Assembly (NCBI GenBank): GCA_002414385.1
Contig: DHZH01000002.1
Coordinates: forward strand, 527,591-591,590
Length of the DNA stretch: 64,000 nucleotides
Reading direction: 5' to 3'
DNA from: Gammaproteobacteria bacterium UBA5109
GTDB lineage: Bacteria > Pseudomonadota > Gammaproteobacteria > Pseudomonadales > Pseudohongiellaceae
Below, one piece after another: positions 26,512-35,100 of the stretch. Made by a program: the position numbers and the translations under genes. The notes below the pieces were generated by a model, which saw only the letters and a program-made list of their open reading frames with translations, made no database searches and was not told the origin of the DNA. The stretch's first letter is position 1; every line of letters begins with the position of its first letter.

Positions 26512-27567
26512 CTATGCAGTGTTTCTTAACAGATCATGTACAAATTCAATTTTATGCAAAATTGCCGGCGTATAAACTTCAGGTACCGGGTCAATTAAGC
26601 CAACCGCTCTGTTCATTTCGTTCAGGAGCAAACCCAATTGGGTATATTGATCAGCTATTTCCTTAAATCCGGCACTAAGAGGGTCTATGGGATTTACTGG
26701 TATCGTGTGGAAAGCAATATCCACAACACTGACCATGTCCAGATATGCTGCAAAACTTTCAGCGAAATCTTCCCATGGATGCATGGTGGCATAGGCACTG
26801 ATAAAGTTTTGCTGCCAACCCGGGACTGCTCCATTTTCATAATATAATTCCAGCGCGGTTCCATAATCAGGATTATTGTGGTCACCGAATATGGTAATAA
26901 ATTCCTCTTCCTGTTTTTCTTTAATCAGCACATCCCAGAAATAATGTCCCATTTCATGCCTGAAATGGCCGATTACGGTCCGGTGTGCCTCCCCGAATGA
27001 AACCCTGGCTTTTTCACGTTCAACGTCATCTGCCTCGCGGATATTGATGGTGACTTTACCATCTGCATGCCCGGTAAAGACCTGTTCATGTTTACCCATA
27101 TTCAGCCAAAGGAGCCGTTTTTTTTCTGTGTCTCCTTTAAAGTCAAAAGATAGTGGGGTATTAAAACCATCCTGACTGTTGCCGTATGGGACATTCAGCA
27201 TATCCAGCGTGTACAGCAATCGCCTCTTCGCAATTTCTATCCGATGCCACTTTTCCCTGTTGCCATCAACTGAAAGATCAGGGATGGTTTCATTAAACCT
27301 GCAGTAGTCACAAAATGCTTCGGCTGCACCAGTAACAGATTCAGTCAGTAAAAAGCGGTTACAAACATTTTCAACGGCATGGTTATAACATTTAGTTAAA
27401 GCAGCTCCGCATGATTGCTCACTGCAATGATAGTTACCATTATTATCAGAGATAACAGTGCGCATGGTTTTACATGCCGGGCACCAGCCCAATTCACTGC
27501 CACAGGAGACGCACTGATTGTTTTCAAAGAAAATAATAGCAGTACAATTACAGAAAAATTTTTTCAT
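26512..27567 (-). CDS. zinc-ribbon putative metallopeptidase (Peptidase_Mx type)
   Basis: The 351-residue protein begins with cysteine pairs (CNC, CVSC, CPAC, CDYC) forming zinc-ribbon-like modules in the first 90 residues. The C-terminal domain has HEMGH at residues 204-208, the zinc motif of a gluzincin-like peptidase, with a downstream acidic EDFAESFAAY. This layout fits the putative zinc-binding metallopeptidases of PF15887. There is no signal peptide. The substrate is unknown. It lies 13 nt after glutaminase and is probably co-transcribed. Confidence 0.85.
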   Translation of the reverse strand: MKKFFCNCTAIIFFENNQCVSCGSELGWCPACKTMRTVISDNNGNYHCSEQSCGAALTKCYNHAVENVCNRFLLTESVTGAAEAFCDYCRFNETIPDLSVDGNREKWHRIEIAKRRLLYTLDMLNVPYGNSQDGFNTPLSFDFKGDTEKKRLLWLNMGKHEQVFTGHADGKVTINIREADDVEREKARVSFGEAHRTVIGHFRHEMGHYFWDVLIKEKQEEEFITIFGDHNNPDYGTALELYYENGAVPGWQQNFISAYATMHPWEDFAESFAAYLDMVSVVDIAFHTIPVNPIDPLSAGFKEIADQYTQLGLLLNEMNRAVGLIDPVPEVYTPAILHKIEFVHDLLRNTA

Positions 27568-27580
27568 TACGGATAAATTC

Positions 27581-28492
27581 CTAAAAAACTGACTTCCCTG
27601 TTCGTGTAGTAAGAAGCTCCAGTACTTTCATGCCTATCACTGAATTTCCGTATGTATTGAGCTCAGGGCTCCAGACAGCAATGCTTAACTCTTCTGGAAT
27701 CACTGCAACAATGCCTCCCCCAACACCGCTTTTCCCCGGGAGCCCAACATGGTAGGCAAACATACCGGCCTGGTCATAAAAGCCACAAGTCAGCATAAGG
27801 GCATTTACCCGTTTTGTCTGGCTCTTGGTCAGGATGCGTTCTCCCGTATCCGGGATAATTCCGTTATTTGCCAGAAACAGAAAGGATTTGGCCAGTCCAT
27901 GACAACTCATTTCAATACTGCATTGGTGGTAATACACATCAAGAACGGTATCCACAGGATGCATAATATTCTTGTGAGCTTTCATGAAGTTAACCAGGGC
28001 CTGATTGGTGTAGCCATATTCTTTTTCAGACTGAAATACCGCATCGTTATAGTAAACATCTTCATAACGAAGCTTTTTCACAAAAGAGAGCATCTCTTCA
28101 TTGGGGTTATCAAGGTGTTCAAGCAATATGTCGATAACAACCTGTGCACCGGAATTGATAAATGGATTCCGGGGTATGCCTCTTTCATGTTCAAGTTGAA
28201 CAAGTGAATTGAAAGGATTACCTGATGGTTCGACGCCGACTCTTTCCCATAACTGCTCGTCAACAATTCTTATGGCCATAGCAAGATTAAATACTTTGGA
28301 TATGCTCTGTATGGAAAACTTTTCATTGGCGTCTCCGGTTTCAAAACTCTGACCGTTGACGGTTTGTATTGAGATGCCAAATTTGCGTGGATCAACTTTT
28401 CCCAGTGCCGGGATGTAGTCTGCCACCTGTCCCTGGCCAAATAGAGGCTGAACCTCATTATAAATTTCTTCTAGCAATGCCTGGAATTTCAT
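27581..28492 (-). CDS. glsA: glutaminase A
   Basis: The 303-residue enzyme has the serine-dependent amidohydrolase core of GlsA: SIQSISKVF contains the SxxK pair, NPFINSGAQ and YGYTNQALVNFM line the active site, and GGGIVAVIPE comes near the end. It converts glutamine to glutamate and ammonia in the cytoplasm, with a suggested role in acid resistance. Full length. It precedes the metallopeptidase gene. Confidence 0.95.
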   Translation of the reverse strand: MKFQALLEEIYNEVQPLFGQGQVADYIPALGKVDPRKFGISIQTVNGQSFETGDANEKFSIQSISKVFNLAMAIRIVDEQLWERVGVEPSGNPFNSLVQLEHERGIPRNPFINSGAQVVIDILLEHLDNPNEEMLSFVKKLRYEDVYYNDAVFQSEKEYGYTNQALVNFMKAHKNIMHPVDTVLDVYYHQCSIEMSCHGLAKSFLFLANNGIIPDTGERILTKSQTKRVNALMLTCGFYDQAGMFAYHVGLPGKSGVGGGIVAVIPEELSIAVWSPELNTYGNSVIGMKVLELLTTRTGKSVF

Positions 28493-28560
28493 GGGGGGAC
28501 TCTGGTTGTTAAATTCCGGATGCGATGCTCATCTGTACAGGGATAAGCTGCCTGAAGGAG

Positions 28561-28637
28561 TGGTGGGCCCACCTGGACTCGAACCAGGGACCAATGGATT
28601 ATGAGTCCACTGCTCTAACCAACTGAGCTATAGGCCC
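28561..28637 (-). tRNA. tRNA-Ile2 (anticodon CAU, lysidine type)
   Basis: The 77-nt sequence folds into a full cloverleaf with the CCA end encoded (28561-28563). The anticodon loop reads CTCATAA. CAU can mean Met or Ile2; the acceptor stem has C4-G69 and C5-G68, which TilS favours, and lacks the TACG pattern of elongator tRNA-Met, so Ile2 is preferred. It lies about 240 nt downstream of rpoD, as in several relatives. Confidence 0.8.
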
Positions 28638-28686
28638 TTTAGTCTTCACCTGATGTCCGTATACTGCGTTGCTCGTCTTATTTTCC

Positions 28687-28764
28687 TTTAGGCATGTGCC
28701 AGATGCACATTCCTTCAGTCAAAAAGACGGGCGCCTTGTCTACGAACACCAGCCTATGCCTAAA
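28687..28764. other. multi-hairpin intergenic element between rpoD and the tRNA gene
   Basis: TTTAGGCAT (28687-28695) pairs with ATGCCTAAA (28756-28764). Inside lies a second hairpin, ATGTGC with GCACAT around CAGAT (28694-28710), and a third small stem AGAC with GTCT. Three nested or adjacent stems in 78 nt suggest a structured RNA or REP-like element. No coding frame fits. Confidence 0.45.
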
Positions 28765-28834
28765 TTTTTTTCTTCGTCAGAATGCTCTGACTTTGCCAAA
28801 ATCATATTTTAAATAATTCTGACTTCCAAAAAGA

Positions 28835-28858
28835 AGGGGCGCATTATAATGCGCCCCT
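28835..28858 (-). terminator. intrinsic terminator of rpoD
   Basis: A perfect 24-nt palindrome, AGGGGCGCATTA and its complement, lies 20 nt beyond the rpoD stop. On the reverse strand it is followed by TTCTTTTT, so it should end the rpoD transcript. Confidence 0.88.
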
Positions 28859-28877
28859 GTTATTCGTGCCAGTTCTT

Positions 28878-30755
28878 CTAGTTTTCATCAAGGAAACTGC
28901 GCAGATGATCCGATCTGGTCGGGTGTCTGAGCTTACGCAGAGCCTTGGCTTCGATCTGGCGGATACGTTCACGGGTAACGTCGAACTGTTTGCCGACTTC
29001 TTCCAGTGTGTGGTCGGTATTCATATCGATACCAAAACGCATACGCAGTACCTTGGCTTCCCGGGCAGTCAGGCTGCCAAGAACGTCCTTGGTGGCTTCA
29101 CGCAGGCCTTCGTCCAGCGAAGAATCAACCGGCGAATCGATATTGGCATCTTCAATGAAATCACCCAGATGAGAATCTTCATCATCACCAATCGGGGTTT
29201 CCATGGAAATCGGTTCCTTGGCAATTTTCAGTACCTTGCGGATTTTATCCTCGGACAGGTCCATGCGTTCGCCGAGTTCTTCCGGCGTCGGCTCGCGACC
29301 TTTTTCGTGCAGCATCTGTCGGGAAATACGATTGAGTTTGTTGATGGTCTCAATCATGTGCACCGGAATACGAATGGTTCGAGCCTGGTCGGCGATGGAA
29401 CGGGTGATTGCCTGTCGGATCCACCAGGTGGCATAGGTCGAGAACTTGTATCCACGACGGTATTCAAATTTATCCACCGCTTTCATCAGGCCGATGTTGC
29501 CTTCCTGAATCAGGTCGAGGAACTGCAGACCACGGTTGGTATATTTCTTGGCGATGGAAATAACCAGTCGCAGGTTGGCTTCCACCATGTCTTTCTTGGC
29601 ACGGCGTGATTTCGCTTCACCAATCGACATCTGGCGGTTAATGTCCTTGATTTCGGCGATGGTCAGACCGGTTTCTTTTTCAACCAGTGACATCTTGCGC
29701 TGGGCCCTGACTATTTCAACTTTAACCTTGGCCAGGGTTTCGGAATAGGGCTTGCCTTTCAGATAGGGCTCAATCCACTTCTGATTGACTTCATTACCGG
29801 GGAAATCCTTGATGAAAGTGGAGCGTGGCATTTTGCCGACCCTTACAGCCAGTTTCTGAATATTTTTTTCATGACGACGGATACGGTTAAGTATGCCGCG
29901 GATATGTTCCAGCAGGGGGTCAAACTGTCTTGGTACCAGTTTGAAATATTTAAAGACCTCACCAAGATTTTCCATGGCTTCCTGGCCTTTCTTGTGCTGG
30001 CGGCCGTATTTTTTCAGCGCACGCTGCGAGGCATTGTAGGTTTTCTTCAGTTCGGCAAAGCGGATTTTGGCTTCTTCCGGATCAGGACCGGTGCTGGCTT
30101 CATCGTCATCATCGTCGTCGCTTGAGCTGTCAGCATCATCTTCGTCATCATCGAGATCTTCAGAGGCGCTGTCTTTGTCATCTTCGCTCTTCTCACTGGT
30201 ATCTTCTTCCTGCTGAGTGGGAGGAATAATTTCAGGTTCAACAGTATCAAGATAGCCTGAAAGAATGTCGCTCAGTTTACGTTCTTCTGTATCGACCAGC
30301 GCATATTCATCCAGCACATATTCAACAGTGCCGGGGAAATAGGCCATGGCGGCCATCAGCTCGCGAATGCCTTCCTCAATGCGTTTGGCGATAACAATTT
30401 CGCCTTCACGGGTCAGCAGCTCAACGGTGCCCATTTCACGCATGTACATACGCACGGGATCGGTAGTGCGGCCGGCTTCATTTTCTACCGCTGCCAGAGC
30501 TGCAGCGGCCTCAGCGGCAGCCAGTTCATCGGTTGATTCATTCTCATTCATCAACAGATCGTCGGCATCCGGGGCACTCTCATAGACCTTGATGCCCATG
30601 TCGTCAATCATCTGAATGATGTCTTCAACCTGATCGGGATCGGAAATTGACTCAGGCAGGTGATCATTCACCTGGGCGTAAGTCAGGTAGGTTTGTTCTT
30701 TCCCTTTAGCAATCAAGGCCTTAAGGCTTGATTGTTGAGATCCAATATCGGCCAT
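28878..30755 (-). CDS. rpoD: primary sigma factor RpoD (sigma-70)
   Basis: The 625-residue protein has region 1.1 at the N-terminus, the non-conserved region, then region 2 (NLRLVISIAKKYTNRGLQF, YATWWIRQAI), region 3 and region 4 with the HTH (TLEEVGKQFDVTRERIRQI). The non-conserved region has a very acidic patch near residues 195-230 rich in Asp, Glu and Ser, longer than in E. coli (total 613). It is followed by its own terminator at 28835 and preceded by dnaG 147 nt away, without yqeY between them. Confidence 0.97.
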   Translation of the reverse strand: MADIGSQQSSLKALIAKGKEQTYLTYAQVNDHLPESISDPDQVEDIIQMIDDMGIKVYESAPDADDLLMNENESTDELAAAEAAAALAAVENEAGRTTDPVRMYMREMGTVELLTREGEIVIAKRIEEGIRELMAAMAYFPGTVEYVLDEYALVDTEERKLSDILSGYLDTVEPEIIPPTQQEEDTSEKSEDDKDSASEDLDDDEDDADSSSDDDDDDEASTGPDPEEAKIRFAELKKTYNASQRALKKYGRQHKKGQEAMENLGEVFKYFKLVPRQFDPLLEHIRGILNRIRRHEKNIQKLAVRVGKMPRSTFIKDFPGNEVNQKWIEPYLKGKPYSETLAKVKVEIVRAQRKMSLVEKETGLTIAEIKDINRQMSIGEAKSRRAKKDMVEANLRLVISIAKKYTNRGLQFLDLIQEGNIGLMKAVDKFEYRRGYKFSTYATWWIRQAITRSIADQARTIRIPVHMIETINKLNRISRQMLHEKGREPTPEELGERMDLSEDKIRKVLKIAKEPISMETPIGDDEDSHLGDFIEDANIDSPVDSSLDEGLREATKDVLGSLTAREAKVLRMRFGIDMNTDHTLEEVGKQFDVTRERIRQIEAKALRKLRHPTRSDHLRSFLDEN

Positions 30756-30902
30756 ATGCGTAGTTAACCTGTAAAGAAGAATGTGTGAGGCATAAGAAAA
30801 TGCGAATAACCCCCTATTATAACCAAGCGGTCAATTCGATACCAGTAATCACCTATAGACTAGATTGGGTGTCAGTCCACAAATTTCAAGTTTAGCAGGG
30901 AC

Positions 30903-32678
30903 TTAAGTGGACTTTTCTGCCAGTTTTTTTCTGGCCGCTTCCAGTAGCGACTGCTGGGACTGCAGGCGATGCAATAAATTCTCCAGATAGGCCACGATTT
31001 CCCGGAATTCTCCCTCAATGCCGGTTTTGGGGGTAATCTGTTCCTTGTCCATCAATTGAATCAACTGTGAGCCGATGGGCTTGGCATAGACCATGGCGAG
31101 CAATTCGTGGGTGGAGACTTTGGGAGCCTTGGCGGCCAGCCTGAGTACTTCAAACAGCAGCTCAATGTCAGGCGTACCAAGCTCTTTCAGGCCTTCATTG
31201 ACCTTCACACGGGTCACGATATCGGGCTTTTGCAGAATCAGATTAACCGCCTTCATGCAGGCTGAGTGCGTGACTTTATGAGTGCGGGACACAGCTTTTT
31301 GGGCTTGGTGGGGCGGTCTTGTTTCAGCTGCTGCTCTGGGGGCATAGGGATGTTCGGGTGCCTGTTGAGGGTTATCGCCACTCATCTGGCTGAGCGTGTT
31401 CATATCAACACCAGTGGTCTTTGCCAACTGATCGAGAATCAACTGGCGCAGAATACCCTGGGGAAATTTGCGGATCAGGGGCATTGCCAGCTTGCCCAGT
31501 TTGGCCCGACCTTCCAGGGTATCCATTTCCACCTGAGCAGTAAGGTAAGCAAAGAAAAACTCAGCCAGCGGTGTTGCCTGACCGATTTTATCGGCAAATG
31601 CCCGTGAACCGGTTTTACGTACCTGGGTGTCAGGGTCTTCCCCTTCCGGTAAAAACAGAAAGCGGGCGCTAAGGCCATCTTCCATCAGTGGAATCACTTC
31701 GTTCAGGGCACGCCAGGCTGCCTGACGACCGGCATCATCGCCGTCAAAACAAAAGACAATTTCCGCGACCAGCTTGAACAGCCGTTTGAGGTGGGTTTCT
31801 GAGGTGGAGGTGCCCAAAGTAGCCACACTGTAGTGAATATCATGCTGTGCCAGGGCGATTACATCCATGTAACCTTCAACGATCAGAATGCGTTCCAGTT
31901 TGCGAACTTTCTGACGTGCCTCATACAGGCCATAGAGCTCTTCACCTTTACGAAAAACCGGTGTTTCCGGGGAATTCAGGTATTTCGGTTTTTCATCGCC
32001 GATAACCCGACCACCAAAGCCGATGATGCGACCGCGCTGATCACGAATCGGAAACATGATGCGATTACGAAAACGGTCGTAACGTGATTTGTCCTGCTGG
32101 TCTGATTTATCAATCAACATGCCGGCGTCGAGCAGGAGTTTTTGTTTTTCAGCTGAGGTGCCGATGTTGTCCAGCAGGTTCTGCCAGCCCGCTGGGGCAA
32201 AACCGAGTTTGAAGTCACGGGCAATTTCACCGCTCAGGCCACGTTGTTTCAGGTATTCAATGGCCGAGGATTTTGCCGGATGCTGGCGCAGTTGTTGCTG
32301 GTAATATGCAGCAGCCTGCTGCAGCACATCATATAAATCAATATTACGCTCACGCTGCTGTTTTACTTCAGACGATTCTTCGCGGGGAACTTCCAGACCC
32401 ATGGAACTGGCGAGCAACTCGATGGCCTGAGGGTAATCGATATTTTCGAAGTCCATGACAAAGCCGACGGCATTGCCTCCCTTGCCACAGCCGAAGCAGT
32501 AATAAAACTGTTTAGCCGGCTCGACAGTAAAAGAAGGGGACTTTTCCTGATGAAAAGGACACAGGCCGGAGTAGTTTTTGCCGGTTTTTTTCAGTGTGAC
32601 CTTGGCACCAATGACATCGACAATATCGGCGCGAGCCAATAAATCATCGATAAAAGACTGTGGAATAAAGCCTGCCAT
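30903..32678 (-). CDS. dnaG: DNA primase DnaG
   Basis: The 591-residue protein starts with a CHC2 zinc site (Cys40, His43, Cys61, Cys64). The TOPRIM core follows, with LIVEGYMDVIAL and CFDGDDAGRQAAW. The C-terminal DnaB-binding part is present though weakly conserved, with a Pro/Gln-rich linker near residue 440. It makes RNA primers for replication. It lies in the classic order rpsU, yqeY, dnaG, rpoD. Confidence 0.97.
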   Translation of the reverse strand: MAGFIPQSFIDDLLARADIVDVIGAKVTLKKTGKNYSGLCPFHQEKSPSFTVEPAKQFYYCFGCGKGGNAVGFVMDFENIDYPQAIELLASSMGLEVPREESSEVKQQRERNIDLYDVLQQAAAYYQQQLRQHPAKSSAIEYLKQRGLSGEIARDFKLGFAPAGWQNLLDNIGTSAEKQKLLLDAGMLIDKSDQQDKSRYDRFRNRIMFPIRDQRGRIIGFGGRVIGDEKPKYLNSPETPVFRKGEELYGLYEARQKVRKLERILIVEGYMDVIALAQHDIHYSVATLGTSTSETHLKRLFKLVAEIVFCFDGDDAGRQAAWRALNEVIPLMEDGLSARFLFLPEGEDPDTQVRKTGSRAFADKIGQATPLAEFFFAYLTAQVEMDTLEGRAKLGKLAMPLIRKFPQGILRQLILDQLAKTTGVDMNTLSQMSGDNPQQAPEHPYAPRAAAETRPPHQAQKAVSRTHKVTHSACMKAVNLILQKPDIVTRVKVNEGLKELGTPDIELLFEVLRLAAKAPKVSTHELLAMVYAKPIGSQLIQLMDKEQITPKTGIEGEFREIVAYLENLLHRLQSQQSLLEAARKKLAEKST

Positions 32679-32766
32679 TATGAATCACTAAACTTGCGCA
32701 GTACGACACATGTCGCTGAATAACAGCAAAGAATAACGTAAAAAATATTGGAAGTGTTGAAGTAAT

Positions 32767-33219
32767 TCAGCCCAGGCGGGATTTAACCAGCGCACTGACC
32801 TGACCCATGTCGGCACGGCCGGTGACCTGCGGTTTTACCAGGCCCATGACCTTGCCCATGTCCTGCATGGAAGCAGCGCCACTGTTGTTGATTGCTTCAT
32901 CAACGATGCTCCTGAGTTCGTCTTCATCCAGTGCTTTGGGCAGGAATTCCTGAATGACTTCAATTTCAGCCTGCTCCCTGTCGGCCAGCTCCTGACGCTC
33001 GGCGGCTTCATATTGCTGGATAGAGTCCCGGCGCTGTTTGACCATCTTGTCGAGAATGGTGACGACCCGTGCATCATCCACTTCGATGCGTTCATTAATT
33101 TCAACTTTCTTGAGGTCGGCCAGCATCAGGCGGATGGCTCCCAGGCGGGCTTTATCTTTCGCGCGCATGGCATCCTTCATCGCATCACTGATGCGGTTTT
33201 TTAGGCTTTGCTCAGTCAT
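32767..33219 (-). CDS. yqeY: GatB/YqeY domain protein
   Basis: The 150-residue helical protein has the YqeY signature: DAMRAKDKARLGAIRLML, QRRDSIQQYEAAERQEL and GKVMGLVKPQVTGRADMG. The domain resembles the C-terminal tRNA-binding part of GatB, but the role of stand-alone YqeY is not settled. It follows rpsU by 33 nt and precedes dnaG, so it belongs to the same operon. Confidence 0.93.
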   Translation of the reverse strand: MTEQSLKNRISDAMKDAMRAKDKARLGAIRLMLADLKKVEINERIEVDDARVVTILDKMVKQRRDSIQQYEAAERQELADREQAEIEVIQEFLPKALDEDELRSIVDEAINNSGAASMQDMGKVMGLVKPQVTGRADMGQVSALVKSRLG

Positions 33220-33252
33220 GACAGGGTGCTGGAACTATTGCGGGTTCGGGTT

Positions 33253-33468
33253 TTAGTAGAGGCGCTTGGTTCTGCGGGTTTCGCGTGACACTTTTTTCGC
33301 ATGACGCTTGACTGCAGCAGCGGCTTTACGCTTACGGACAGCAGTCGGCTTTTCATAGAATTCGCGGCGACGCACTTCGGCCAGAATACCGGCTTTTTCG
33401 CAGGAACGCTTGAAACGTCGCAGGGCAACGTCGAAAGGCTCGTTTTCTTTTAATCTGACAACAGGCAT
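33253..33468 (-). CDS. rpsU: 30S ribosomal protein S21
   Basis: The 71-residue basic protein matches S21 over its full length (PFDVALRRFKRSCEKAG, FYEKPTAVRKRK, RRTKRLY). It binds the 30S subunit near the 3' end of 16S rRNA. It is the first gene of the rpsU-yqeY-dnaG-rpoD cluster. In many relatives tsaD is divergent and directly upstream; here an exported-protein block starts instead. Confidence 0.97.
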   Translation of the reverse strand: MPVVRLKENEPFDVALRRFKRSCEKAGILAEVRRREFYEKPTAVRKRKAAAAVKRHAKKVSRETRRTKRLY

Positions 33469-33605
33469 TGATGCTCCAGTTGGTTAACTATAGTTGCTGT
33501 AGCCGTGCAGCTACATCAGGGCGGCAAATTCTAATGCCTAATGCTCTGAATTGCAAAGATTTAAGAAGGTGTTTAACAGTAAAAAGCGGCGCTCAGCCTT
33601 CGAAC

Positions 33606-33692
33606 TTTTCTTTACTCATGCCAGGTGCTGCGGAACTCGCTACTTCGTAGCTCAGTCATTCCTCGCTTGGACCCGGTCATGAGCAAAGAAAA
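33606..33692. repeat. REP-like long inverted repeat upstream of rpsU
   Basis: TTTTCTTTACTCATG (33606-33620) and CATGAGCAAAGAAAA (33678-33692) match as inverted arms at 14 of 15 positions. Imperfect CCAGGT/ACCCGG pairing continues inward, and the centre holds a perfect GCTAC-TTC-GTAGC hairpin (33639-33651). The whole is cruciform-like, 87 nt long, and lies at the boundary between rpsU and the inserted block. No second copy was seen in the window. Confidence 0.55.
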
Positions 33693-33745
33693 AATACATC
33701 TTAATGCCATTCTGCCGCTATTTACTGTCTATGTATAAAGAGCAT

Positions 33746-35062
33746 TTAGCGGTTATCCACCATAAAGGCGCCGTCTTTAATCACCACTTCAACATTTAAC
33801 AGGTCGAAGAGGTCATCCAGCGGATCACCGTTCACCAGTACGATATCGGCGAGTTTCCCGGCTTCCAGCGTACCCAGCTCATCTTCCATGGCAATGTTAA
33901 TGGCAGCATTTTCACCCATGATCTGCAGAATGTCCTGTTCCGAAAAGACCAGGTACAGTGATTTGAGTTCATGGTTGAGCGTCAGTTCCGGATCATAGCG
34001 GGTATCGGTGCCAAAGCCTAAAACTACACCGGCTTCCCAGAGCAGACGGGCATTGACGGGTCCCTGGCCGGCACTGAGAATGGTTTCCCAGGGGAAGGGC
34101 AGATAATCCCGGAAAATGGGCTCATTATTTTCATCGAAGAAAGGTACAAAAATGCCCAGAGTTGAAGTCATCGGAATTCCCGAATCGGCAATAAACTGTG
34201 CCTGTTCTTCAGTGAGCATTTCAATATGCGGAGTATGCACAAGCTGATCGACGTCGGCGCGCACAGCAGCGAGAGTGTCGGTGACCGTCACGGCGTGTGT
34301 GATGGTGCGAATGCCCAGACGGTTGGTTTCCTCGACAATCATATTCAACGCTGCTTCCTCGGGACCATCCGGTGTGACAATAATGACATTCTTGGCGGCA
34401 TCGTAGCCTCTGTCATACAGCGCCTGAATCTGGCCGCGTACAGCCTCTTCCGGCAGGGCCGTGGCTGGTTCAGTTGGACGCATTGGCGGACGTGCAACAT
34501 CAAAGCGAGCCGGGTCACCTTCCGGACCACCGCCGCCACCACCGGCTGCCAGACCGGTAAAGGAAGCGGCAATAATGCGCGGGCCGGCAATTTCATTTTC
34601 AGCAGTCATGCGACGTAAATCGAGAATCTGTGGTGCATCACCGGCAGAGAGAACAGTGGTAAAACCGGCCTCCAGGAATGCCTGCATGGCGTCTTCAGCA
34701 TCTTCAGCCATCCAGGCCTCAGGGTCTTCACCAGTGATAATATGGCGGTGGGCATCGATAAAGCCGGGCATCACGGTGCGGCCTTCGGCGTCAATTTCAA
34801 GCGCCCCCTCTACCATTGATTCCCCTTCGTTGACAGCTACGATACGATTGCCCTGAACGACAAGCGAACCATTTTCAATTACCCCGCCCATACCATCCAG
34901 AATTCTGGCGTTATTAATCACGAAGCCCTGATCCGGAACTGTCTGTGTGGTCAGGTCAACCATCGCCGGCTGGGGTGTTGGCGCCGACATTTCTGTGCTT
35001 TCTTCGGCACAGGCAAATAAGATGACAGGGGAAAGTAACAGGAAAAGTTTTCTGGTAAGCAT
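33746..35062 (-). CDS. amidohydrolase-family lipoprotein (imidazolonepropionase-like)
   Basis: The 438-residue protein has a lipoprotein signal with Cys18 in LFACAEE. The amidohydrolase barrel shows MPGFIDAHRHI (HxH metal pair), a His in ITHAVTV and QLVHTPHIEM, and an Asp in GFGTDTRYDP; the C-terminal strand domain has LEAGKLADIVLVNGDPL. The metal ligands look complete. A glycine run near residue 175 is unusual. The family cleaves cyclic amides or other C-N bonds; the substrate here is unknown. It is the block gene next to rpsU. Confidence 0.9.
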   Translation of the reverse strand: MLTRKLFLLLSPVILFACAEESTEMSAPTPQPAMVDLTTQTVPDQGFVINNARILDGMGGVIENGSLVVQGNRIVAVNEGESMVEGALEIDAEGRTVMPGFIDAHRHIITGEDPEAWMAEDAEDAMQAFLEAGFTTVLSAGDAPQILDLRRMTAENEIAGPRIIAASFTGLAAGGGGGGPEGDPARFDVARPPMRPTEPATALPEEAVRGQIQALYDRGYDAAKNVIIVTPDGPEEAALNMIVEETNRLGIRTITHAVTVTDTLAAVRADVDQLVHTPHIEMLTEEQAQFIADSGIPMTSTLGIFVPFFDENNEPIFRDYLPFPWETILSAGQGPVNARLLWEAGVVLGFGTDTRYDPELTLNHELKSLYLVFSEQDILQIMGENAAINIAMEDELGTLEAGKLADIVLVNGDPLDDLFDLLNVEVVIKDGAFMVDNR

Positions 35063-35100
35063 AGATAATAAAGCCTCTGGTTTTAAATTGCTGATTGGAA

